Source of the DNA: Thermoleophilia bacterium
GTDB taxonomy: Bacteria; Actinomycetota; Thermoleophilia; Gaiellales; SKUG01
Reading direction: 5' to 3'
Length of the DNA: 29,660 bases
Assembly: GCA_020438525.1 (NCBI GenBank)
Contig: JAGQUL010000149.1
Span: 1 to 29,660, forward strand
A model generated the notes under the pieces. It did not search any database, was not told where the DNA came from, and was given only the letters and a program-made list of their open reading frames with translations. This document shows positions 15,727 to 22,040 of the stretch, piece after piece; position 1 is the stretch's first letter, and each line of letters opens with the position of its first letter. The position numbers were made by a program, and so were the translations under genes.

Positions 15727-16720
15727 TCGCACGGTTGGCGGCGATCGCCGCCTCCCCCATGCCGATCGTGATCAGCGTGATCTTGCCGTCGTAGCCGGCC
15801 ACGTCGCCGGCCGCGAACACGCTCGGCAGGTTCGTCTCCATGCTGGTGGGATCGACCTTGATCGCCTTCTTCGAGTGGAAGTCGAGCCCCCAGTTCGCGA
15901 TCGACCCGAGCGCGCTCTTGAAGCCGAGCAGCGTCACCAGCGCATCGCACTCCTCGATCCGCTCGGATCCGTCTTCGCTGTTGGTGATCGTGACCGCGTC
16001 GATCGATCCGTTGCCGTGGATCGCGGTGACCTCGCACGGCACCATCAGGTTCACCTTGCCGTGGCCGGCGAGCTCGCGCATCTGCGTGACCGAGTGCTCC
16101 ATCGCCCGGAACCGGTCACGACGGTGCACGAGCGTGAGCGGGTGGCTGATCACGTCCTGCAGCCCGAGCGTCCAGTCGAGCGCCGAGTCGCCGCCGCCGA
16201 CGATCACGACCTTCTTGCCCGCGAACGTCGCCTTCTGCTTGACGAGGTAGTGCAGGCCCTTGCCGTTCCAGGCGTCGATGTCCTCGACGGGAAGCTTGCG
16301 CGGCTCGAACGCGCCGTGGCCTGCAGTGACGATCACCGTTCGGGTCAGGTACTCGCGGCCGCTCGCGCCCGAGAGCCTGATCAGGTGACCGGCCGGCTCG
16401 TCGGGTGCGTCGACGTGCTCGAGCGTGGCGCAGTCCTCCTCGAGCACGACCTCCGGGTCGAACTGCAGCGCCTGCTCGACCTGCTGCTCGATCAGGCTGC
16501 TCGCCTTGATCTTCGGGAATCCGGCGACGTCGAAGATGTGCTTCTCCGGATACATCGCCATCACCTGACCGCCGAGCTCGGGCAGCGTGTCGATGATCCG
16601 GACGGTCGCTTCGCGATGGCCGGCGTAGTAGGCGGCGGCGAGCCCGGACGGGCCACCGCCGATCACGGTCACGTCGGCGATTTCCGGGTACTCGCGGGGA
16701 GATTCTGTGGGGGCGTTCAT
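15674..16720 (-). CDS. Ferredoxin/flavodoxin--NADP+ reductase, thioredoxin reductase-like type (YumC family)
   Basis: A 348-aa flavoprotein. FAD binding: VIGGGPSGLAAAYYAG (19-34) and the C-terminal FAAGDVAGYDGKI. NADPH binding: IVGGGDSALDW followed by LVHRRDRFRA, whose HRR suits the 2'-phosphate of NADPH. The CxxC of true thioredoxin reductase is absent. These features define the YumC-type ferredoxin-NADP reductase, which transfers electrons between NADPH and ferredoxin in the cytoplasm. The start at 16720 is preferred over 16747 because a TAGAAT box ends 8 nt before it. It is convergent with, and overlaps, the dacB-like gene. Confidence 0.92.
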   Translation of the reverse strand: MNAPTESPREYPEIADVTVIGGGPSGLAAAYYAGHREATVRIIDTLPELGGQVMAMYPEKHIFDVAGFPKIKASSLIEQQVEQALQFDPEVVLEEDCATLEHVDAPDEPAGHLIRLSGASGREYLTRTVIVTAGHGAFEPRKLPVEDIDAWNGKGLHYLVKQKATFAGKKVVIVGGGDSALDWTLGLQDVISHPLTLVHRRDRFRAMEHSVTQMRELAGHGKVNLMVPCEVTAIHGNGSIDAVTITNSEDGSERIEECDALVTLLGFKSALGSIANWGLDFHSKKAIKVDPTSMETNLPSVFAAGDVAGYDGKITLITIGMGEAAIAANRAITVFRPEARAQPKYSTE

Positions 16721-16728
16721 CGCTGCGG

Positions 16729-16734
16729 ATTCTA
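16729..16734 (-). promoter_or_regulatory. Candidate -10 box (TAGAAT) for leaderless ferredoxin reductase
   Basis: TAGAAT on the minus strand ends 8 nt before ATG 16720. The alternative ATG at 16747 lies upstream of it. The rest of the 291-bp gap up to 17011 holds one strong hairpin and no gene I can support. Confidence 0.5.
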
Positions 16735-16957
16735 TGCGGGATTGCAATCCATCGTGGTCGGTCGAATCCGCTCAGGCAGTCGCGCGGTCGAACCGATGGC
16801 TGCAGCACCTGAGGACACCACCGACGATCGGCTGCTGATCGATCCCGTCGGGCAGCCCACCCGAACCCACCCACCCAGCCTGGCGGGTTGCAGCCGATAC
16901 GAACGTCGATCGGGAGATACGAGCGGTTCTCGCTCGCCCCGTTTCCGTCCGAATGCA

Positions 16958-16986
16958 GCGAGGGCCCCGCCAAGCGGGTCCCTCGC
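16958..16986 (-). terminator. Strong hairpin downstream of subtilase A
   Basis: A 7-bp stem (GCGAGGG/CCCTCGC), one mismatch, then a 5-bp stem (CCCGC/GCGGG) with a CAA loop. It begins 25 bp after the stop of the minus-strand subtilase. On the plus strand it is followed by CTTCTTCACT, but no T-run follows in the minus direction. Confidence 0.5.
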
Positions 16987-17011
16987 CTTCTTCACTGGTA
17001 TCGCCGGTCCG

Positions 17012-18448
17012 TCAGGCGACGTCCTGGCTGCCGGGCGGGATCGCCGCGACGATCGCGTCGGCGGCCTTGAGCGCAGCCTCCGCGTCGATCAGGCCGTAAC
17101 CCGAGTTGTAGTCGTAGCCCGGCGTGTCGATGTCGCGAGCGCTCGTCTGCAGCGCCTTCACGACCTCGTCGTGCGTCAGGTCCTTGTACTTGCTCAGCAG
17201 CAGTGCCACCACGCCCGACACGGCCGGCGTGGCCATCGACGTGCCGCTCAGCGAGCCGTAGCCGCCACCCGGCAGCGAGCTCGTGATCCTGTGACCCGGA
17301 GCCGAGATGTCCGGCTTCTTGTCGCTGCCGTCGTCGGACTTGATCGGGCTCGGGCCGCGGCTCGAGAACGATGCGACCTTGTCGTCGGAGTCGGTTGCGG
17401 CGACCGAGATCACCTCGGGGTACGAGCCCGGAGCGCCGACGCTGCTGGCACGCGGCCCCGAGTTGCCCGCGGCGAACACCGGCTCGATGCCGGCGGCCAG
17501 GAACGACTTCATCAGGTCACGGAACGAGGCGAGCTTGCCGTTGGACGTGCCCCAGCTGTTGCTGATGATGTCCGGAGCCTTGCTCGGATCGGCGTTCTGG
17601 CCGTTCGAGTCGGTCGGGGCGAGCATCCACTCGAGGCCCTTCATGACGCCCTGCAGCGTGCCGCTGCCGGAGCCGCTGAGGATCTTCGAGCCGATCAGCT
17701 TCGCGCCCGGAGCCACACCGGTGGCCGCGTGGCCCTCGGTCGCGTGGCCGGCGATCGTGCCCGACACGTGCGTGCCGTGCTTGTTGTCGTCGTACGCGCC
17801 CGTCTTGCCGTTGACCGCGTCGAAGAAGTTGTAGTTGTCGTCGAACGTGCCGTCGGCCTTCGTGCCGCGGTAGACCGACTTGAGCGCCGGATGGTTCACG
17901 TCGATGCCGGTGTCCACGACGCCCACGGTCACGCCCGTGCCGTCGTAGCCCTGCGCCCACACCTTCGGTGCGTTGACGCGATCGACGTTCCACTCGACCT
18001 TCGTGCCGTCCTCGAGCGTCACCGGAGCGGGACCCTCGGTCGGGAACGTCATCAGGACCGTCTGGCCCTCCTTGACGTCCTCGACGCCGATCAGCTTGAC
18101 CTCGCGGTCGCGCACGATCGCACCGATGCCGTCGACTACGTTCACGGCCTTCCACGCCTCGGCGGCGCGGTTCTCGGGCACGTTGTACGTGACGGTGTTC
18201 GAGAGCGGGTTGACCTCGTACGACGTGATCAGGCCCTCGGCCTTGAGCGCGTCGAGCGCAGGAGCAACGCCCTGCATCGTGCTGCGGTTCACGCGGGCGA
18301 GCTCGTTCACGACCGCTGCCTTGCGGTCGCCGCCGCGCGGCATCAGGGTCGGGCGATCGAAGTTCGCCGCACCGTCGAGCTTGGCAATGTAGGAGCGCTC
18401 ACCAGCCTTGGAGCTGGCGTAGCCACCCACCACGAGTGCGTTGGGCAT
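17012..18448 (-). CDS. Subtilase A: S8 family peptidase, bacillopeptidase F-like, no signal peptide
   Basis: A 478-aa protein. A propeptide-like region (about 15-150, alternating strands and helices, VAPALDALKAEGLI...IVRDREVKL) is followed by the S8 catalytic domain starting VEWNVDRVNAPKVW. Triad: D179 (VVDTGID), H224 (KHGTHVSG), S404 (SGTSMATPAVSG), oxyanion N329 (AAGNSGPRA). YRGTKADGTFDDNYNFFDA and ISNSWG are typical of the bacillopeptidase F branch. The mature protein begins MPNALVVGGYASSKAGERSY, with no hydrophobic signal from either start (18448, or 18460 giving MVPRMPNAL), so a cytoplasmic protease or nonclassical export is implied. AAGGATGG upstream of 18448 may serve as a Shine-Dalgarno. 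It is divergent from its paralogue at 18713. Confidence 0.93.
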   Translation of the reverse strand: MPNALVVGGYASSKAGERSYIAKLDGAANFDRPTLMPRGGDRKAAVVNELARVNRSTMQGVAPALDALKAEGLITSYEVNPLSNTVTYNVPENRAAEAWKAVNVVDGIGAIVRDREVKLIGVEDVKEGQTVLMTFPTEGPAPVTLEDGTKVEWNVDRVNAPKVWAQGYDGTGVTVGVVDTGIDVNHPALKSVYRGTKADGTFDDNYNFFDAVNGKTGAYDDNKHGTHVSGTIAGHATEGHAATGVAPGAKLIGSKILSGSGSGTLQGVMKGLEWMLAPTDSNGQNADPSKAPDIISNSWGTSNGKLASFRDLMKSFLAAGIEPVFAAGNSGPRASSVGAPGSYPEVISVAATDSDDKVASFSSRGPSPIKSDDGSDKKPDISAPGHRITSSLPGGGYGSLSGTSMATPAVSGVVALLLSKYKDLTHDEVVKALQTSARDIDTPGYDYNSGYGLIDAEAALKAADAIVAAIPPGSQDVA

Positions 18449-18549
18449 TCTCGGGACCATCCTTGTCAGTCGAATTCCCGTCGCCCTCCTGACGACGGGC
18501 CGTGCCCGGCGCTCGCCTCCACGAACGATTCCCGGTGCACGGTTCGCGG

Positions 18550-18555
18550 ATGCTA
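18550..18555 (-). promoter_or_regulatory. Candidate extended -10 (TGGTAGCAT) for subtilase A
   Basis: TAGCAT on the minus strand with an upstream TGG, about 100 nt before the start. It overlaps one arm of an inverted repeat (TGCTACC 18551-18557, GGTAGCA 18574-18580). No convincing -35 was found. Confidence 0.3.
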
Positions 18556-18580
18556 CCAACGTCCAACCGCCTCGGTAGCA
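18551..18580. promoter_or_regulatory. Inverted repeat between divergent subtilases, possible operator
   Basis: A perfect 7-bp inverted repeat TGCTACC...GGTAGCA with a 16-nt gap. A third copy, TGCTACC, lies at 18647-18653 inside the candidate -10 region of subtilase B. A shared regulator is inference only, because the heptamer also resembles the local -10 consensus. Confidence 0.3.
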
Positions 18581-18649
18581 GTTGCCTACCCGCTGGCCGG
18601 ATTCGGGCCGGGGTCGGCCAGTGCGACGCAGGTGTCGGTACCGACCTGC

Positions 18650-18655
18650 TACCCT
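18650..18655 (+). promoter_or_regulatory. Candidate extended -10 (TGCTACCCT) for subtilase B
   Basis: TACCCT preceded by TGC, giving a leader of about 50 nt with a strong Shine-Dalgarno (AAGGGA, 18702-18707). Confidence 0.35.
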
Positions 18656-18701
18656 CCCGCAGGTTCATGCGCCGCCAGGGAGGGTGGTGCACTACACAGG
18701 G

Positions 18702-18707
18702 AAGGGA
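18702..18707 (+). promoter_or_regulatory. Ribosome binding site of subtilase B
   Basis: AAGGGA within GGGAAGGGA, 5 nt before ATG 18713. It fixes the start and so supports the absence of a signal peptide. Confidence 0.7.
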
Positions 18708-18712
18708 ATCCC

Positions 18713-20086
18713 ATGACGTTCGTCAATCTCGAGACCGGCTCGCGCACGTATATCGCGTCGCTGAAGGTCGCTCCGAACTTCGCCCCGGCGCTCGCCGCCG
18801 GCACGCGTGCCGACCGCAAGTCGCTCGCCTACAACGCGATGGTCGACGCGGAGCTCGCGGCCAAGACCACGCTGCTGCCGAAGCTCGACGCCCTCAAGGG
18901 CGAGGGCCTGCTCAAGGACTACGACTTCGCGACCGGTACCGGCGCCGTGATCCTCAACGTCGACGACACCCGCGCCGCGGCCGCCTACCAGGCGCTCCAG
19001 GGCCTGGGCGAGCTCGGCCGGATCGTGCGCAACCGCGAGGTCAAGCTCGACACGATCGTGCAGGGCGACGTGCCCGCACCGACCGCCGGCGAGAAGACCG
19101 TCGAGTGGAACGTCGACAAGGTGAACGCGCAGGGCGCGTGGGCCAAGGGCGTCACCGGCGAGGGCGTCGTCGTCGGCATCGTCGACACGGGCGCGAACGT
19201 GCAGCACGAGGCGCTCAAGGCGCACTTCCGCGGCACGCAGGCCGACGGCACGTTCGACTACAACTACAACTTCTACGACCCGATCAACGGCAAGACCGAG
19301 GCCTACGACGACCACAGCCACGGCTCGCACGTCGCCGGCACGAGCGTGGGCGGCACCGCCGACCACCTCACCGGCATGGCACCCGGCGCGAAGTTCATCT
19401 CCACCAAGGTGTTCACCGCCGGCGGCTCGGGCTCCACGGCCACGATCCTCAAGGGCCTGAGCTGGATGCTCGCGCCCACGAAGAGCGACGGCACCGCACC
19501 CGATCCCACGAAGGCTCCCGACCTGGTCAGCAACAGCTGGGGCAACAGCAACGGCGCCTCGCTCAGCTACCTCGACGCCTGGAAGGCGTTCGAGGCCGCG
19601 GGCATCATCCCGGTCGTCGCTGCCGGCAACTCGGGTCCGCGCGCCAACACCGTCGGCGCCCCGGGCTCGTACCCGCAGTCGATCACCGTCGGCGCCACCG
19701 ACAAGGACGACAAGGTCGCCCGCTTCTCGAGCCGCGGGCCGTCGCGGATCAAGGACGCCGACGGCAACTTCATCAACAAGCCGGACGTCTCCGCGCCCGG
19801 CGTGGACGTGATCAGCGCCGGCAAGAGCGGCGACCAGTACGTCAAGATGAGCGGCACCTCGATGGCCACCCCGGCCGTGTCGGGCATGGTCGCGCTGCTG
19901 CTGAGCAAGTACCCGAACCTCACCGGCGAGCAGGTGCGCGAGGTGCTCACCAAGAGCGCCGTCGACATCGACGAGAAGGGCTACGACCTCAACACCGGCT
20001 GGGGTCGCGTGGACGCGGTCCGCATCCTCGAGACCGCAGACGAGATGTTCGGCCAGAAGCCGCCGACTCCGCCCACGCAGGGCTGA
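18713..20086 (+). CDS. Subtilase B: S8 family peptidase, paralogue of subtilase A, no signal peptide
   Basis: A 457-aa protein with the same architecture as subtilase A: a propeptide-like region (about 10-125, LLPKLDALKGEGLL...IVRNREVKL), then a catalytic domain from VEWNVDKVNAQGAW. Triad: D158 (IVDTGAN), H203 (HGSHVAGT, with Ser where most have HGT), S383 (SGTSMATPAVSG), oxyanion N306 (AAGNSGPRA). FRGTQADGTFDYNYNFYD matches the bacillopeptidase F branch. The N-terminus MTFVNLETGSRTYIASLK is not a signal peptide, and no earlier start gives one. Expression is probably strong, judging by the ribosome binding site. It ends in a short PPTPPTQG tail. The two genes arose by duplication and inversion, judging by shared blocks throughout (for example GPRA..VGAPGSYP). 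Confidence 0.94.
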   Translation: MTFVNLETGSRTYIASLKVAPNFAPALAAGTRADRKSLAYNAMVDAELAAKTTLLPKLDALKGEGLLKDYDFATGTGAVILNVDDTRAAAAYQALQGLGELGRIVRNREVKLDTIVQGDVPAPTAGEKTVEWNVDKVNAQGAWAKGVTGEGVVVGIVDTGANVQHEALKAHFRGTQADGTFDYNYNFYDPINGKTEAYDDHSHGSHVAGTSVGGTADHLTGMAPGAKFISTKVFTAGGSGSTATILKGLSWMLAPTKSDGTAPDPTKAPDLVSNSWGNSNGASLSYLDAWKAFEAAGIIPVVAAGNSGPRANTVGAPGSYPQSITVGATDKDDKVARFSSRGPSRIKDADGNFINKPDVSAPGVDVISAGKSGDQYVKMSGTSMATPAVSGMVALLLSKYPNLTGEQVREVLTKSAVDIDEKGYDLNTGWGRVDAVRILETADEMFGQKPPTPPTQG

Positions 20087-20116
20087 GCCACGGCTCACAT
20101 CGTTCGTGATGCGTGC

Positions 20117-20140
20117 GGGGCGTCTCTTCGGAGGCGCCCC
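20117..20140. terminator. Hairpin with TTCG loop between convergent genes
   Basis: A 10-bp stem (GGGGCGTCTC / GAGGCGCCCC, one G-U pair) closed by a TTCG tetraloop, in the 63-bp gap between subtilase B and the spermidine synthase-like gene. There is no T-run. Its position suits bidirectional termination. Confidence 0.65.
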
Positions 20141-20149
20141 GTCGCGTAG

Positions 20150-21910
20150 CTAGATCCCGTCGACCTGCAGCAGCGAGTCGACCGGGGCAAGGTCGTCGGT
20201 CAGGATCGGCACGCCCTCGTGATCGACCTCGTCGACGTAGCGAGCAGCGATCAGGTCGCGCAGCTGCCGGTCGAGCACCGGCTCCTTTGCGCTGAAGCCG
20301 GCCTGCTCGACGAGCGTCGCCTCGCCACCGCGCGGCGGCAGCACGCCGCGGTCGGGCGCTGCGATCAGCTCGATGTTCGAGAACGCGGTCAGGTCGACGC
20401 CGCTGCCGGTCGGCACCGGATACACCGCGACGTCGTCGAACACCCGCGACCACGTGCGGTGCATCGACCGGAACAGCTCGCTGCGGCTGCCCTCGACCGC
20501 GCCGATCAGGTTCGCCGCCACCACCCCGTCGGGCGCGAGCCGATCGCGGACCAGCTCCAGGAACTCGCGGGTGGTGAGGTGGAACGGGATCGAGTCGGCG
20601 AAGTACGTGTCGAGCATGATCACGTCGAACGTCGTGTCGCCCTGCGCCGCCAGCCACGTGCGACCATCGCCCACGTGCGTCGTGATCGCGTCGTTGCCGT
20701 TCTCGGAGTCGCGATAGCCGAACCACTTCCGCGCCAGCTCCACGACCTTCGGATCGATCTCCACCACGTCGATCTGCAGGTCGGGGCGCAGCTCGTGCAG
20801 CCGCATCGCGGCGGCGCCGCTGCCGAGTCCGACGAGCAGCGCCTTCTCGGCGTCGGGGCGGATCGCGGGGACGAGGTCGAATGCTCGCAGGTATCCGAAC
20901 ACCGGCGCGCCGGTCGTGATCGGAGCGCCCTGCGCATCGAGCGCGGCGGCCGCCTGCAGCGAGTTGTCGAAGTGCAGCACGCGCGCAGGCGTGTCGCCGA
21001 CCTGGCCTGCGGGGTAGTCAACCACGCGGATGCGGTGGTAGCTCGAGTCGGCCTTGTCGCGCAGCGTCCCCCCCGTCGACGGCTCGAACTCGGGCTTGTA
21101 GCCGCCGGCGTGGAACACCGGCGAGTAGTCGGATCCCGCCGCCCGAACGCGATCCCCTACCTCGTCGCCGCCCGCGCCGGCCAGCGCGAGCAGCGCCACG
21201 AGCACGAGCGACACCGACGCGATCGTCGACACGAGTGCGCGTGCGCCGCCTGCCATCGCCGTGAGCACGCTGCATGCCGCGAGCACCACGCCGACCGCGA
21301 GCACCGTTGCCTCCGACCCGAACGACTGCACGAGCCAGAACGAGGCTGCGAGCGTGCCGGCGATCGATCCGAAGGTCGACAGCCCGTAGAGCGAGCCGGC
21401 CGTGCGACCCAGCGACTGCAGGTCACCCGCACGCAGCCGCACCGCGTACGGCGACACCATCCCCATCAGCACGCTCGCCGGCCCGAACAGCAGCACGCTC
21501 GACACGAGCGGATCGAGCCGAAGGCCGAGGTTCACGTCGATGATCCACTCCTGCAGCGGCGCGCTCAGCAGCACCGTTGCGCCGACCAGCAGCGAGCTTG
21601 CCGCGAGCACGAGCGCGAGCGCGCCGGCGGCGGGGAACCGGTCGGCGAGCCGCCCACCCACCGCGTAGCCCGCCGCGAGCGCACCGAGAAAGACGCTGAT
21701 CAGGCTGCCCCACACGAACGTCGAGCTGCCGAAGTACGGCGCCAGCAGGCGGCTGCCGACGATCTCGTACGCCATCAGCGCACCGCCGGCCAGGAACACC
21801 ACGAGCAGCAGCCACGCGCCCGCGGGTCGCGCGGCCACGTGGTGCTCGCGACCCCCGCCAAGCGGTAGCGTCACGGGTTCGTCGGGTGGGGTCGTGGGGG
21901 TCGTCACCAC
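20150..21910 (-). CDS. Membrane-fused spermidine synthase-like methyltransferase-fold protein
   Basis: A 586-aa protein. Residues about 30-270 hold seven to eight transmembrane helices (from WLLLVVFLAGGALMAYEIVGSR). The C-terminal half is a soluble Rossmann domain: LLVGLGSGAAAM around 353-364, then VVEIDPKVVELA, GDGRTWLA and LDTYFADSIPFHLTTREF around 433-450. This is the fused MFS/spermidine synthase architecture. The catalytic segment differs from authentic spermidine synthase and has the IPFHLTT variant, so the substrate is uncertain and may not be a polyamine. The start is GTG at 21910 or the next GTG at 21907; TAACTG ends 6 nt before the second. It is divergent from the RTX gene (130 bp between them). 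Confidence 0.88.
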   Translation of the reverse strand: MVTTPTTPPDEPVTLPLGGGREHHVAARPAGAWLLLVVFLAGGALMAYEIVGSRLLAPYFGSSTFVWGSLISVFLGALAAGYAVGGRLADRFPAAGALALVLAASSLLVGATVLLSAPLQEWIIDVNLGLRLDPLVSSVLLFGPASVLMGMVSPYAVRLRAGDLQSLGRTAGSLYGLSTFGSIAGTLAASFWLVQSFGSEATVLAVGVVLAACSVLTAMAGGARALVSTIASVSLVLVALLALAGAGGDEVGDRVRAAGSDYSPVFHAGGYKPEFEPSTGGTLRDKADSSYHRIRVVDYPAGQVGDTPARVLHFDNSLQAAAALDAQGAPITTGAPVFGYLRAFDLVPAIRPDAEKALLVGLGSGAAAMRLHELRPDLQIDVVEIDPKVVELARKWFGYRDSENGNDAITTHVGDGRTWLAAQGDTTFDVIMLDTYFADSIPFHLTTREFLELVRDRLAPDGVVAANLIGAVEGSRSELFRSMHRTWSRVFDDVAVYPVPTGSGVDLTAFSNIELIAAPDRGVLPPRGGEATLVEQAGFSAKEPVLDRQLRDLIAARYVDEVDHEGVPILTDDLAPVDSLLQVDGI

Positions 21911-21964
21911 CTGCAGTTACCCAACCGGTCGATGTCGTTCACCCCGGCCGGTGATACGACGCAG

Positions 21965-21970
21965 GTAGCA
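21965..21970 (+). promoter_or_regulatory. Weak candidate -10 (TAGCAA) for RTX gene
   Basis: GGTAGCAAT resembles the GGTAGCAT found before subtilase A and nuoA. It would give a leader of about 65 nt. GGAG at 22029-22032 lies 8 nt before the GTG start. Confidence 0.2.
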
Positions 21971-22040
21971 ATCCGTTTGGGTCCCTGATGGTCCGGGTAG
22001 CCGCCGATCCGGCCGAATCACCCGACCCGGAGCAGCCTCG

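Noticed and set aside
13165..15732. 855-codon open frame on the minus strand over the ABC and dacB-like genes
   Set aside because: The translation is low-complexity (Arg/His/Gln-rich) and opposes three well-supported genes.
16735..16957. A small gene between the ferredoxin reductase and subtilase A
   Set aside because: Open frames here lack start signals and continue as antisense of the neighbours; I see only a promoter and a hairpin.
15626..18712. Plus-strand upstream continuation of the subtilase B frame
   Set aside because: The frame stays open for about 1000 codons, but the added part is antisense to two real genes, and the ribosome binding site supports ATG 18713.
18692..20098. Minus-strand 468-codon open frame opposite subtilase B
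   Set aside because: Shadow frame; composition biased to Val/Ala/Arg/His with no motif.
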